DNA from: Chrysomallon squamiferum | Lineage: Eukaryota > Mollusca > Gastropoda > Neomphalida > Peltospiridae | Length of the DNA stretch: 64,000 bases | Direction: 5' to 3' | Assembly: GCA_012295275.1 (NCBI GenBank) | Contig: CM022677.1 | Location: 18,872,290 to 18,936,289 of the forward strand | Shown: piece by piece, positions 10,987 to 25,900 of the stretch | Layout: the number at the start of each line of letters is the position of its first letter | How positions within the stretch are numbered: the stretch's first letter is position 1 | Program-made: the position numbers and the translations under genes | Notes under the pieces: generated by a model | Database searches by the model: none | What the model saw: the letters and a program-made list of their open reading frames with translations, nothing else | Told to the model about the DNA's origin: nothing

Positions 10987-13900
10987 GTAATAATAATAAT
11001 AATGATGATGATGATGATAGCAGTGGTAATAGCATTTGTATTGGTAATAGTAGTATGCTAGCAACAACAACAACAATAATAATAATGATAATAATAATAA
11101 TATTCAAATTAAAATACACAGATAACCTTGTGTATATTCAAATACTCTCTCTCATTATCATTCTTTCCCTGTACATCTATCCATTTTTCTTTCAAACACA
11201 CACACACACACACGCACACACATAAAGACACACCATTACTTTCCACCTCACACTCTGATACCAGGCATTTAGACAGACAAAAAAAACAAACAGGCAGAAA
11301 TCTACACCCAGTGCAACTGAACAAAAACAAATCTCTGGAATAAAAAAACAAAGGAAAAACACAAAAAGAAGAGGCAGACATCTACACCCAGTACTACTGA
11401 ACAAAAACAGATCTCTGGAGAAAAGAGGAAAGAAGAAGAAGAAGAAGAAGAAGAAGAAAACGTTTCTCTCACCATGACACACATAAGCACACGCATCGTC
11501 CGCGGACTTCTCTTCACCAGACTCGAGGAAAGAGCCACCATGTTGGATCGACCGTGTGACGTCCTGTGAAACGTCTACGAAAGTGTCAACGGCGTCCTGA
11601 TGGAAGCCAGGCTCGTCTGCAGACCGCTCCACGTCTGAGGAAACGTTTCCCTCCTCCTCCTTCTCCTCCAGGATCTGCCCACCAGAGGTTCTTGTTTCCT
11701 CAGATTCAGCGTCCTGTTCTGGTGGTTCAGCATCTGTCTCATCCTGCTCTGTTTCTGATTCAGCTTGTTTTGAGTCGTAGTCTGTGCGTTTTGTCTGAAC
11801 GTCTTGTGTCTCTGGTTCAGCTCTTATTGATTCTTCTGAGTCTGCATGCTGTTCGTCTGATTCAGCATCTGTTTCAAGCTGCTGTTTCTCTGATTCAGTT
11901 TGAATTGATTCCTCGTCTGTCTGATCTATCTCTGGTTCAGCATGCGTTGATTCTTCTGATTCGAGGTTCTGCTCACTTGATTCAAAATCTGTTTGAGCAC
12001 ATTCTGATTCAACTTGTCTTGATTCATCGTCCGTAGTTCTTATCTCTCGGTCACCTTGTATTGATTGTTCTGAATCGACATGCTGTTCGACCGATTCAGC
12101 GCCAGTTTCAGCATGCTCTACCTCTGATTCGTCACATTTTGATTCAACGTCTGCAATTCTCTCTACTCGTTGTTTCTTTGTTTCAACATGTTCAGATTCA
12201 TCCCACCTTGTTTCTGTTTCAAATTCACGTGTCTCTGGTCCAGCTTCTATTAATTCTTCTAATTCTACATCGTGTCCAGCTGGCTCAGCGTCCATCTCAA
12301 CTTCTTGCTTCTCTGATTCAGCTTCTGCTACTTTTTCGTGTCCAACTCCTGACTCGTCTGTCTCAGTAGATTCTTTGACACCTTCCTGGACATCGTGTGT
12401 TTCTGAGTCAACAAGACTTGAATCTACGCCTTCAGTTTGGGTTTGGTCTGTCTGTTTTATCTCCAAATCTGCATCTTTAGACATCTCTTCTTTCTCATGA
12501 TCATAGTCTGTGGTTAAGTATTCTGTTACTTGTTGTTCTAGTACAGATGATTTATCAGTGACTGTGTAGCTTGTCTCTTCCTCTATGGAGTCAGCTTCTT
12601 CGAGGAACGATAAATCTGGTTTCACTGAAATCGTGAAAAAAACAACATTATATATATATAGAAATTTATATTATGGTGCTATGATAATGTAATATAATGT
12701 AGTGTCGTTATAGTGTACTGTACAGTAATAAAATGTAATATAAATTTTGAAAAACAGTAATACAAACTGTAAAACAATATGATAATTTGACATACTATTT
12801 AATTTAATGCTACGAAACGTGTTAAATAATATAATATAATATTTGCATAATTTAATGTAATACGCTCTGTATATGATCTAATATAATATAATGTAATATA
12901 ATGACATACAATAAGAAATAATGTATACGATTTAAATGTTATATTTCAAAAACAATGCTATTAATAGGATGTCACATGAATATAAAAACCACCTCAGTCA
13001 ATGAGTCAGTGATGAAACATGCTTAATGGATACAGGACAACTTCGTTTATTACACAACACTGTTATGACGTTAACAAAATTATCAAACAGCAGCTTCTGC
13101 AAAGTGAAACATAAATGACATTGTACAGGATGTAGATTATTATTCAGTATACCCAATATTCAGTTTGTTGACGTAAATGTGCATTTGACAGAATTGTGAA
13201 ATGCACTGAATAAATAATTTTATTACACAAAAATGTTTAGTGTATAGCGCATCAAAAATTAGCATTAAAAGCCATCGTTGATGAAAATGAATATTGTGAG
13301 TGAAATTGTTTTGAAACGAAAGCTGAATAACAACAACAACAACGACAATAATATTAATAATAATAGTAAAACGCAAAGATTAAAAATGAAACAAAACAAG
13401 CAGACAAAAAAACGATACATGAATAATGCATAATAAACACAATCAAAAACAAAAAGAAAACAGTATATACAGGAGCAACAAGGTCAAGAACACCAGCAGC
13501 AGGATCAACAACAACAATAAATAATAATAATAATAATAATAAGTACTAGATAACACGATAATAATCTTTACTATTATTATAAGAATATTAGTTTACTATT
13601 ACTAGTAAAGCCATGAGTAACTAATTACATATATTAGTAACGATTAAGCAATCAGCCAATGCATAAAAAACAGTATTATAAAATATCTAGATGGAAATAT
13701 ATTTTCCATTATTGTTAGTACCTAATACGCTTATTGACTACAATGCATATAATATATAAATTTTCTATTAAACAACTGATCTACTTGATTGTCATAGATT
13801 GTCATCATTTGAATGAACCTATCTATGTGTCTGTCTGTCTGTCTCTCTGTCTATCTATCTGTCTATGCACATATATAATCATATGAAAACAAATATTAGT

Positions 13901-16900
13901 GAATGCATTACAGTTTTGTGATCTAGTGACTAATAAAAACATAATGCTGCTAACCTCTGGGAATCTGAAAAAGCACTTAAAATCTATACTTACAAATATT
14001 TAGAAACTAAAGTTGAGACTCAAAGTTCACATATTTAAAGGGCCGTACACAAACCAAAACATAAACAAAATGCAACATTAGCTTTCTCTGAATGCTGAAT
14101 GGTTCTTTATAAGACGAAAGCCCAGAAATGATCAAATGTAAGCAATGCGTTCTAGGACATTCGTGTTTAATGTTATCCCTGTTACCTAGTAGATGATTAC
14201 AAAGCGAGATGTGTTAGTACTGGTTTTCAGTATGAAATGATAATGGATAATGACTGGCAAATAAGCAATTCTGCTTACCAAAATCATCACCATCATCATC
14301 ATGATCATCCACAGACAAGGCACTATGATCAAGGAGATATTCTGGCAGGTGTTCTTTTCTCTCGACATCTGGGAATATTGTAGGCTGAGTGTCTGTGTCT
14401 TCTTCAGACTTTGTGTCAGCATCTTCAATATTCTGATCAACATCGTCTGTCTTCTTAACTACGTCTTCTTCTACAATTACATCTTTGCTGCCATCATCTT
14501 CAGGCAGGACAGCAGTGTCCAAGCCTACACATGTTGTTTCTTCTGAAGACGTTCCTGCCGATTCCTCCAAAAGAGATGAATCCCGAGTTTGCTTCAACCG
14601 TCTCAGGATTTCAGCTCGAATATCTGGAATCTGTGATGGAATTTCTTGTGTAACGAAATGAGGTCTGTCTTCGGAGAATGCTGTTAAAGATTCATGCATA
14701 ATTGCAGCATCTTGGCTGGGACCTGGATGTCTCTCAGCATGGATTTCTGATTCTTCTCTTTCTTGTTCTCTATAAGAAGCTAAATGTTCGGAAGATACTG
14801 CTGGGAATTCTTCTGTAGAAGAAGGTTCCTGCTTGTCACCGAGAAGTCTCAGGATTTCGGCACGAATTTCAGGAATCTGTGAAGGAATCGATACTTCTTT
14901 TTCGAATCCAGTCCTTTGTTCTTCGAGTCCTGTGGAGTCAAAATAGTCGACAATCTCCTGGCGGTCTTCAAACCACAGTTTCCTAATAATTGTCTCTGTG
15001 TCTTCAGAAACGTGTTTTTCTGGCTGCGTTAGTGTTTCAACATTGTCTGACGTGTCTGTGAATAACGTGCTGCCAGAAATGAATTCCTCTTCACACGAAT
15101 CCAGCGAAACGGGAGCTTTCAGCAGCTCAAATTTTTCCTGAATCACAAGTTTCATAAATTCAGCTTCCGTGAGGTTTGTCAGGTCTTCTTCTTTTTCTTC
15201 GTCTTTTTCTTGCATTTGTTCTGGTTCTAGAACCTTCTCGATGGTGCTTGACAAATGTTCTTCTTTATCTTCATATCGTTCCGGTTCCAGATTTGTTTCT
15301 GTTTCTGATTCATCTTTGGAGTCATATTCATGTTGCTGATCTTGCTCCAAAACTGTTTCAGTAATATCCAATAGACCTTGCTCTTTTTCTTTTTCTTGCT
15401 GGATTTGTCCAGTGATATCCTGTAATCTTTCTAAGCCATCAGTTTGATCAGTTCTTGTTTCATTGGTCTCAGTATCCGATTCTTTTCTATCAGTAGTTTC
15501 TTCTTCTTTAGTGTTTACAGATTTCGTTTCCAGGATTTCGAAACTTTCTAAGCCCGATATTTCGTCAGCTGATGTTTCCTGAATTTCAGTGTCTGGTTCG
15601 TTATATTCAGATATTTCGTCAGTTGATGTTTCCTGAATTTCAGAATCTGGTTCTTTATATTCAGATATTTCGTCAGCTGATGTTTCCTGAATTTCAGAGT
15701 CTGGTTCTTTATATTCAGATATTTCGTCAGCTGATGTTTCCTGAATTTCAGCATCTGGTTCTTTAAATTCAGATATTTCGTCAGCTGATGTTTCCTGAAT
15801 TTCATAGTCTGGTTCTTTATCTCCAGATATTTCGTCAGCTGATGTTTCCTGAATTTCAGTCTCTGGTTCTTTATATTCAGATATTTCGTCAGCTGATGTT
15901 TCCTGAATTTCAGAGTCTGGTTCTTTATATTCAGATATTTCGTCAGCTGATGTTTCCTGAATTTCAGCATCTGGTTCTTTAAATTCAGATATTTCGTCAG
16001 CTGATGTTTCCTGAATTTCAGCATCTGGTTCTTTAAATTCAGATATTTCGTCAGCTGATGTTTCCTGAATTTCATAGTCTGGTTCTTTATATTCAGATAT
16101 TTCGTCAGCTGATGTTTCCTGAATTTCAGTCTCTGGTTCTTTATCTCCAGATATTTCGTCAGCTGATGTTTTCTGAATTTCAGTCTCTGGTTCTTTATCT
16201 CCAGATATTTCGTCAGCTGATGTTTCCTGAATTTCAGTCTCTGGTTCTTTATATTCAGATATTTCGTCAGCTGATGTTTCCTGAATTTCAGAGTCTGGTT
16301 CTTTATATTCAGATATTTCGTCAGCTGATGTTTCCTGAATTTCAGCATCTGGTTCTTTAAATTCAGATATTTCGTCAGCTGATGTTTCCTGAATTTCAGC
16401 ATCTGGTTCTTTAAATTCAGATATTTCGTCAGCTGATGTTTCCTGAATTTCATAGTCTGGTTCTTTATATTCAGATATTTCTTCAGCTGATGTTGCCTGA
16501 ATTTCAGTGTCGATTTCTTCATACACAGATGTTTGCATCTGCATGATATCGTCAGATCTCGTTACCACTGTTTCCAGATCTGTAGAACTTACCAGACCAC
16601 TCATTTCTTCAGCTGTATCATCGACTTCGTATTTATCTGTTATTCTTCCTTCTTCAGTGGGAGATACAATGTTTAGTTCTTCTTCAGGCAGGGTCTGGGA
16701 ACCATGTTCTGTGGATTCTTTCTCTGCCTCTTCACGAAACGCTTCTTCGGTTTCAAATTCCTCCCTTCTCTCTTCTCTATACGCCTCTTCTGTTTCAAAT
16801 GTTTTAGTTTCAAGATCTTGTCCTGCCTCTTCTGTTTCGAACTGTTCGTCGTACAACAGTTCAGCAGTCACATCTTTCATCTCTTCTCCAGGAGCTTCTT

Positions 16901-19900
16901 GAACAACATCTTCCGTTTCCAGATCAAATATTTGCTCAGTTTCGTCATCCTGAGAAACCCGAACAGTAGATTCAACGTTCTCTTCCTCATCCACGTCATC
17001 AGCTTCTTCTTCAAACTCTGCTACGGATGACGCTTCGTCGTCGGCTTCCTCTTCTTCTTCTTCGGTGTCGTCGACAAAATCGTGTTCTCCTGCAGCTTCA
17101 GAAACCGATTCTGCCTCGGACGAAATGTTGACCGCGTCGCCCACGTCCTTCTCAATCAGGGAACTTTCCTTGTCAGTGTCTCCTTGTTCCGACGACTCAT
17201 CAGTCGTCACAGGCTGAACGTCACAAACTCTCGCTTCTGACGCTGTTTCTTCGTCGAAGCAGAGCTCCTCGATTTCTTCGTGGTCGGACATCCCATCATC
17301 GATCTGCTCAGTTGGTTCCTCTTCTGAGTCTCCTCTGGACTCCTGGCCCGATTCCTGCAGCTGTGTCCTCTCGGACGTCTCTTCGTCTGACCATCGGTCA
17401 ACAGACAGCCAGTCTCCCGGCTCCTTGGCTAAATATTCCTCGTCATCGTGTGTCGTCCAGCTTTCAGAGACAGTTTCGTACGACGACGACTCTGGCTGGG
17501 AGCCAACGTCGTGGTATTCTTCAGACTCTGTTTCCGACGACAGAGTTCTGTCTAAATCTTGAATCCTGCTTGGAACTTCACCTGTGGGTACTTCTTCGGG
17601 AGATACGATAGGTGCATCTTGTGATTTTCTTTGGACATCGCGATCAGTTTCCCGAGAAGGATGAACAGTTTCGAGGTCCTCTGATAGAGTCTGCTGTTCT
17701 GATACATCAGGAGTATCTGTAGAAACAGCTGCTTGTTGGGTGTCAGATAACTCATGTAATGTTTCAGAAGACTTAGTGGAAAGAGTAGCTTGTTCTGGCG
17801 TAATGTCCAACGATTTTTCTGGTTCTTCAGTTTCTGAAATTAAGTCTTGTTCGGATTTTGTTTCATCAACAGGAGAAGTTGTAACAACAGTTTCATCTGA
17901 AATAGTTACAGCTGGTTCTTCAGTTTCTGAAATTATGTCGTCTTCGGATTTTGTTTCATCAACAGGAAACGTTGTATCAACAATTTCTTCTGAAACAGTC
18001 GTAAATGGTTCTTCTGTTTCTTCATCTGGTTTTGTTTCATCAATAAGAGATGTTGTATCAACATTTTTTTCTGAAACAATCACAGCTGGTTCTTCTGTTT
18101 CTTCTTCTGGCTTTGATTCATCAACAGGAAATGTTGTATCAACAGTTTCTTCTGAAACAGTTACAACTGGTTCTTCAGTTTCTGAAATTATTTCTTCTTC
18201 GGATTTTGTTTCATCAACAGGTGTAGTTGTATCAACAGTTTCTTCTGAAACAGTCATAAATGGTTCTTCTGTTTCTTCTTCTGGCTTTGATTCATCAACA
18301 GGAAGAGTTGTATCAACAGTTTCTTCTGAAACAGTCGTAAATGGTTCTTCTGTTTCTTCTTCTGGCTTTGATTCATCAACAAGATATGTTGTATCAACAG
18401 TTTCTTCTGAAACAGTTACAACTGGTTCTTCAGTTCCTGAAATTATTTCTTCTTCGGATTTTGTTTCATCAACAGGTAGAGTTGTATCAACAGTTTCTTC
18501 TGAAACAGTTACAACTGGTTCTTCAGTTTCTGAAATTATCTCTTCTTCAGCTTTTGTTTCATCAACAGGAAGAGTTGTATCAACAGTTTCTTTTGAAACA
18601 GATGTAGATGGTTCTTCTGTTTCTTCTTCAGATTTTGTTTCATCAACAGGAAGAGTTGTATCAACAGTTTCTTCTGAAACAGTTACAGCTGGTTCTTCAG
18701 CTTCTGAAATTATTTCTTTTTTTCGATTTTTGTTTCATCAACAGGAAGAGTTGTATCAACAGGTTCTTCTGTAACAATCACAGCTGGTTCTTCTTTTTCT
18801 TCATCTGGTTTTGTTTCATCAACAAGAGATGTTGTATCAACAGTTTCTTCTGAAACAGTTACAGCTGGTTCTTCAGTTTCTGAAATTATGTTTTCTTCGG
18901 ATTTTGTTTCATCAACAGTTTCTTCTGAAACAGTTACAGCTGGTTCTTCAGCTTCTGAAATTATTTCTTCTTCGGATTTTGTTTCATCAACAGGAAGAGC
19001 TGTGTCAACAATTTCTTCTGTAACAATCACAGCTGGTTCGTCTTTTTTTCTTCATCTGGTTTTGTTACATCAACAAGAGATGTTGTATCAACAGTTTCTT
19101 CGGAAACAGTCGTAGTTGGTTCTTCTTCCGGTTTTGTTTCATCAACAGGAAGAGTTGTATCAACAGTTTCTTCTGAAACAGTTACAGCTAGTTCTTCAGT
19201 TTCTGAAATTATCTCTTCTTCAGCTTTTGTTTCATCAACAGGGAGAGTTGTATCAACAGTTTCTTTTGAAACAGACGTAGATGGTTCTTCTGTTTCTGGA
19301 GTTATTTCTTCTTCGCATTTTGTTTCATCAACAGGTAGAGTTGTATCAACAGTTTCTTCTGAAACAGTTACAGCTGGTTCTTCAGTTTCTGAAATTATTT
19401 CTTCTTCGGATTTTGTTTCATCAACAGGTGTAGTTGTATCAACAGTTTCTTCTGAAACAGTCATAAATGGTTCTTCTGTTTCTTCTTCTGGCTTTGATTC
19501 ATCAACAGGAAGAGTTGTATCAACAGTTTCTTCTGAAACAGTCGTAAATGGTTCTTCTGTTTCTTCTTCTGGCTTTGATTCATCAACAAGATATGTTGTA
19601 TCAACAGTTTCTTCTGAAACAGTTACAACTGGTTCTTCAGTTCCTGAAATTATTTCTTCTTCGGATTTTGTTTCATCAACAGGTATAGTTGTATCAACAG
19701 TTTCTTCTGAAACAATTACAACTGGTTCTTCAGTTTCTGAAATTATCTCTTCTTCAGCTTTTGTTTCATCAACAGGAAGAGTTGTATCAACAGTTTCTTT
19801 TGAAACAGATGTAGATGGTTCTTCTGTTTCTGGAGTTATTTCTTCTTCGGATTTTGTTTCATCAACAGGTATAGTTCTGTCAACAGTTTCTTCTGAAACA

Positions 19901-22900
19901 ATTACAGCTGGTTCTTCAGTTTCTGAAATTATGTCTTCTTCGGATTTTGTTTCATCAACAGGTGTAGTTGTATCAACAGTTTCTTCTGAAACAGTCGTAA
20001 ATGGTTCTTCTGTTTCTTCTTCTGGCTTTGATTCATCAACAAGATATGTTGTATCAACAGTTTCTTCTGAAACAGTTACAACTGGTTCTTCAGTTCCTGA
20101 AATTATTTCTTCTTCGGATTTTGTTTCATCAACAGGTAGAGTTGTATCAACAGTTTCTTCTGAAACAGTTACAACTGGTTCTTCAGTTTCTGAAATTATC
20201 TCTTCTTCAGCTTTTGTTTCATCAACAGGAAGAGTTGTATCAACAGTTTCTTTTGAAACAGATGTAGATGGTTCTTCTGTTTCTTCTTCAGATTTTGTTT
20301 CATCAACAGGAAGAGTTGTATCAACAGTTTCTTCTGAAACAGTTACAGCTGGTTCTTCAGCTTCTGAAATTATTTCTTTTTCGGATTTTGTTTCATCAAC
20401 AGGAAGAGTTGTATCAACAGGTTCTTCTGTAACAATCACAGCTGGTTCTTCTTTTTCTTCATCTGGTTTTGTTTCATCAACAAGAGATGCTGTATCAACA
20501 GTTTCTTCTGAAACAGTTACAGCTGGTTCTTCAGCTTCTGAAATTATTTCTTCTTCGGATTTTGTTTCATCAACAGGAAGAGCTGTGTCAACAATTTCTT
20601 CTGTAACAATCACAGCTGGTTCGTCTTTTTCTTCATCTGGTTTTGTTACATCAACAAGAGATGTTGTATCAACAGTTTCTTCGGAAACAGTCGTAGTTGG
20701 TTCTTCTTCCGGTTTTGTTTCATCAACAGGAAGAGTTGTATCAACAGTTTCTTCTGAAACAGTTACAGCTAGTTCTTCAGTTTCTGAAATTATCTCTTCT
20801 TCAGCTTTTGTTTCATCAACAGGGAGAGTTGTATCAACAGTTTCTTTTGAAACAGACGTAGATGGTTCTTCTGTTTCTGGAGTTATTTCTTCTTCGCATT
20901 TTGTTTCATCAACAGGTAGAGTTGTATCAACAGTTTCTTCTGAAACAGTTACAGCTGGTTCTTCAGTTTCTGAAATTATTTCTTCTTCGGATTTTGTTTC
21001 ATCAACAGGTGTAGTTGTATCAACAGTTTCTTCTGAAACAGTCATAAATGGTTCTTCTGTTTCTTCTTCTGGCTTTGATTCATCAACAGGAAGAGTTGTA
21101 TCAACAGTTTCTTCTGAAACAGTCGTAAATGGTTCTTCTGTTTCTTCTTCTGGCTTTGATTCATCAACAAGATATGTTGTATCAACAGTTTCTTCTGAAA
21201 CAGTTACAACTGGTTCTTCAGTTCCTGAAATTATTTCTTCTTCGGATTTTGTTTCATCAACAGGTATAGTTGTATCAACAGTTTCTTCTGAAACAATTAC
21301 AACTGGTTCTTCAGTTTCTGAAATTATCTCTTCTTCAGCTTTTGTTTCATCAACAGGAAGAGTTGTATCAACAGTTTCTTTTGAAACAGATGTAGATGGT
21401 TCTTCTGTTTCTGGAGTTATTTCTTCTTCGGATTTTGTTTCATCAACAGGTATAGCTCTATCAACAGTTTCTTCTGAAACAATTACAACTGGTTCTTCAG
21501 TTTCTGAAATTATGTCTTCTTCGGATTTTGTTTCATCAACAGGTGTAGTTGTATCAACAGTTTCTTCTGAAACAGATACAACTGGTTCTTCAGTTTCTGA
21601 AATTATGTCTTCTTCGGATTTTGTTTCATCAACAGGTGTAGTTGTATCAACAGTTTCTTCTGAAACAGATACAACTGGTTCTTCAGTTTCTGAAATTATT
21701 TCTTCTGGTTTTGTTTCTGAAACAGTCGTTGTTGGTTCTTCTGTTTCTTCGTCCGGTTTTGTTTCATCAACAGGAAGAACTGTATCAACAGTTTCTTCCG
21801 AAACAGTCGTAAATGGTTCTTCTGTTTCTTCTTCTGGTTTTCTTTCATCAACAGGAAGAGTTGTATCAACAATTTCTTCTGAAACAGTCGTAAATGGTTC
21901 TTCTGTTTCTTCTTCGGATTTTGTTTCATCAACAGGAAGAGTTGTATCAACAGTTTCTTCTGAAACAGTCGTAAATGGTTCTTCTAATTCTTTTTCGGAT
22001 TTTGTTTCATCAACAGGAAGAGTTGTATCAACAGGTTCTTCTGTAACAATCACAGCTGGTTCGTCTTTTTCTTCATCTGGTTTTGTTACATCAACAAGAG
22101 ATGTTGTATCAACAGTTTCTTCGGAAACAGTCGTAGTTGGTTCTTCTTCCGGTTTTGTTTCATCAACAGGAAGAGTTGTATCAACAGTTTCTTCTGAAAC
22201 AGTTACAGCTAGTTCTTCAGTTTCTGAAATTATCTCTTCTTCAGCTTTTGTTTCATCAACAGGAAGAGTTGTATCAACAGTTTCTTTTGAAACAGACGTA
22301 GATGGTTCTTCTGTTTCTGGAGTTATTTCTTCTTCGGATTTTGTTTCATCAGCAATTTTTTCAAAAGCCGTTATAACTGGTTCTGCTATCTCCGAAATTC
22401 TTTCTTCTGCTGTTTTGTCAGTTATTTCAGCAGGCTCAATTTCCTCAGTCTCTCCCATTAGCTCAAACGACTCCATATCAGAAGCTACATCGTCTCCTTC
22501 TTCTGATTCAACGGTTCTTTCTCGTTCTTGAGACGTTGCAGCTAATTCCTCTTTCTCTAATTCTGCTTCAGACAGTGAGAGATCAGTTTCTTCTACTGAT
22601 TTCACAAAAGACTGAATAAAAGCTTTTGTCAGTTCTTCTTCCTTTTGTACGTCGGTGGCCTCGGACTCTACAGGAGCTGGTTTTTCAACAGTATCTGAGA
22701 TTACATCAGTTTCGAAAGGCCGCGCAACCAAACCAGCTGGTGGTAACGCAGGACTTTCACAAACTGACTGATCTGCTTCTTTTTTCAATAAATCACTTTC
22801 TGTAACGTGAGTTATTTCGTCTTCGTCGCTCGTTTGTTCTTCTTCTTTGCCGTGATCTTGTTCTTGTGTGTGCTGTAAGCCGAAAACTGATTGAAAATGT

Positions 22901-25900
22901 GGTCCAGAGGATTGCTCCGTTTGATCAGCCTTGACAACGAAGCAGAAGTCATCTCCCTCTTCGCCATAAACTGTTGTGATGTGTTCTTCATACGATAGCT
23001 GTTTTTCTTTCTCTTTTGCCTCATATTCGTCACTTTCATGTGTGTAGTCTCTGATAGCGTCTTTTTCAGTGTCTAAGATATCTTTCACACCACTTGGTAT
23101 CAAACCCTCCGATACTTCTGTTGATGGATATTCGATTTCAAATTGACCACTTTCAGTTTTTTCTTGGCTAACGTCTTCTGCAGATGCTGGCTCTTTTTCA
23201 GCTTCCTTGCACTCGGTGTCTAGAGTATCCTTCATGGCAGTGGTTCCTAAGGTTTCAGCTACTTCTAGCGATAGACTTTCCATTTCGAATTCTTCCATTT
23301 CAGTTTCAACGAGACTTTCGTCATCAGAATGAGCTTCCTGTTGTCTGGTAGTCAAGAGAGTATCAAACTCGTCTTCATCAGAATCATAGACTTCTGTAAA
23401 TAGTCCATCATTCATGGGGACTGTTTCCTTTCTTTCAGAAACCTCCTGCACATCCACTAATCTCGAGTCAGCAGTTGATGGAACATAATCACCGCCTATC
23501 TCTTCGTCTTCATGTGGAACATCTGCAACTACTTTGGCTGGCTCATCTGCAAACCCAGCAGCAACACCAACGTCTAAGCCACTGATCTTTTCATCCGAAA
23601 CTCTTGGAACTTCGTCAGTCTCTTGACCATATGTTTCAGATTCTTGACCATCTGTTTCAGATTTTGGAACACAGGTTTCGACCTCTGTCACTGTTCTTTC
23701 ACTAACATATTCCTGATGTTTATTCTCCTCGACGACAACACTTCTAAAAACTTCAGCTGGAGAAGCCGCTAGCCATTTGACTTCTTCGCTCGACATGGAA
23801 GATTCTGCCTGAACATCTTCTGGTCTTCGTTCACTTTCTATTGGACTTATCTTGTATTTAGCTAGTTCTAAAAGACTTGAACTGTCAGGTTGCTCAACTT
23901 CTGTTTCTTTTGTTGGTGTATCGTCTGGTAATGCATCTGACGTTCCATCATCTAAAGACATGTATCTCACATCACTTTGATCTGTTTGTTGTTCATCTGA
24001 TACTGAAGGTTGATCATCTTTAAAGGCTTGCTCTGTAGGAGCAGGTTTCTCATGGCAATAGCATGTGCTTGTCATGTACATTTCCCTAGTTTCAATAGTG
24101 ACTGTACCATCATCATCAGGTTTTGTTAATTCTTCTAGAGGTTTTATTTCTGATTTACTCATCTCATATGCTGCAGACGCTAACTGCTCAGACCTGATCA
24201 TATCGAACTCACTGTCTGATGGTTCTCTATCTTCAGATTTAGAAAAATCTTCAGCTATTTCACCTTCTGGTTTTGAATCCACTGTTTCAGAATCTGGTTT
24301 GGTGTCTTTCACGTCCACTTCCAATTCTGACTTGTAAGTCATGGAGATTTCTTCCATCTTTTCAATCACTTCTTTAGGCTTGGCAGTTTCCTCAGCTGAT
24401 TCGAAATCTTGATCTCCCCAACCTGACAAAAGTTCTTTAACAGACAAGCTTCTGGAGGCAAGATCTTCAACGCACTGTACGGGAGTGATGACTCGTTCTG
24501 AAGTGTATCCCGAACTTACACGATCTCTGACACTGACTGAAATATCCTCAGAATAAGCAGTCTCTCGACGCTCTTCAGATATTTTCGTTTCAAAGATTCC
24601 TTTGTCCACTTCTTCGGTTATCTGACTGTCGTCAGTTTCTTGTTCATCTTGAAGTTTGGCATCTTCGTCTTCAACCACTTTTTCTCTTTCGTGTATTTTC
24701 TCTTCAGCATCATTTTCGTCATTTTCTTCTTGTTGTTCAAATTCCAGAGCTTCTGTTAATGGTTCTGTAATAGCAATTTCTTCTTCTGTTTCAGTAAGAA
24801 AAGTTAGTACTTTTGTTTCAGGGACAGTAGTGTGTTCCTCTGTTTCGGACACAAATGTTTCTTCTGTTTCAGGTACAGTGGTTTCGCCTGTTTCAGGTAC
24901 AGTGGTTTCGCCTGCTATTTCAAGCATCGTCGTTTTGCGGGTTTCATGCAAAACAGTCTCATCTGTTTCAGTCGCTGTCGCTCCTTCCTCTACCAGGGGC
25001 ACAATGCCTTCATCATCAGCATCAGGTATAGCTGTTTCGTGTGTTTCTGTTCCAGTTGTTTCTTCTTCTTGTGTTTCTGTTTCAGTTGTTTCTTCTTCTT
25101 GTGTTTCTGTTTCAGCTGTTTCTTTTTCTTCTGTTTCTGTTTCAATTATTTCTTCTTTTTGTGTTTCTGTTTCAGCTGTTTCTTTTTCTTCTGTTTCTGT
25201 TTCAATTATTTCTGTTTCTTGTGTTTCTTCTTGTTGTTCTGTTTCAGTCACATCTGCTTCTTGTGTTTCTTGAAGAATATTTTCTTCAGGAATGTCTTGA
25301 CTTTCTGTTGTTTCCATAACTTCAAGTGAAGAAATTTCTTGTTCCAACGTAATACCTTGGTCTGCAAATTTCTCAGTGACAGGAATTTCCATTTCCTGAA
25401 TCACCTTTTGTATGTCTGATTCAGTTATTGAAACGTCTTCGGAAATTTCTTCTTGTGTTTCTGATACAGCTGTTTCTTCTTCTTGTCTTTCTGTTTCTTC
25501 TTGTGTTTCTGATACAACTGTTTCTTCTTCTGTTTCTGATACAACTGTTTCTTCTTCTGTTTCTGATACGACTGTTTCTTCTAGTGTTTCACATACAGCT
25601 GTTTCTTTTTCTTTTTCAGATACAGATGTTTCTGCCTGTGTTTCTGATAAAACTGTTTCTTCATGTGTTTCTGATATATCTATCTCGTCTTGTGTTTCAG
25701 ACACAGCTGTTTCTTCTTCTTTTTCAGAATGAGCTGTTTCTTCCTGTGTTTCTGATACAACTCTTTCTTCTTGTGTTTCTGATACAGCTATTTCTTCTTC
25801 TGTTTCAGATACATTTGTTTCATTTTGTGTTTCTGATACATCTGTTTCTTCTTGTGTTTCAGATACAGCTGTTTCTTCTTCGTTTTCAGACACAGCTGTT

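Noticed and set aside
15548-16522. Minus-strand Lys-rich frames ([10 protein letters not shown]-type here; [15 protein letters not shown]-type at 25788-28646)
   Set aside because: These are out-of-frame readings of the 18-residue and 9/10-residue arrays; the acidic frame extends into unique sequence on both sides.
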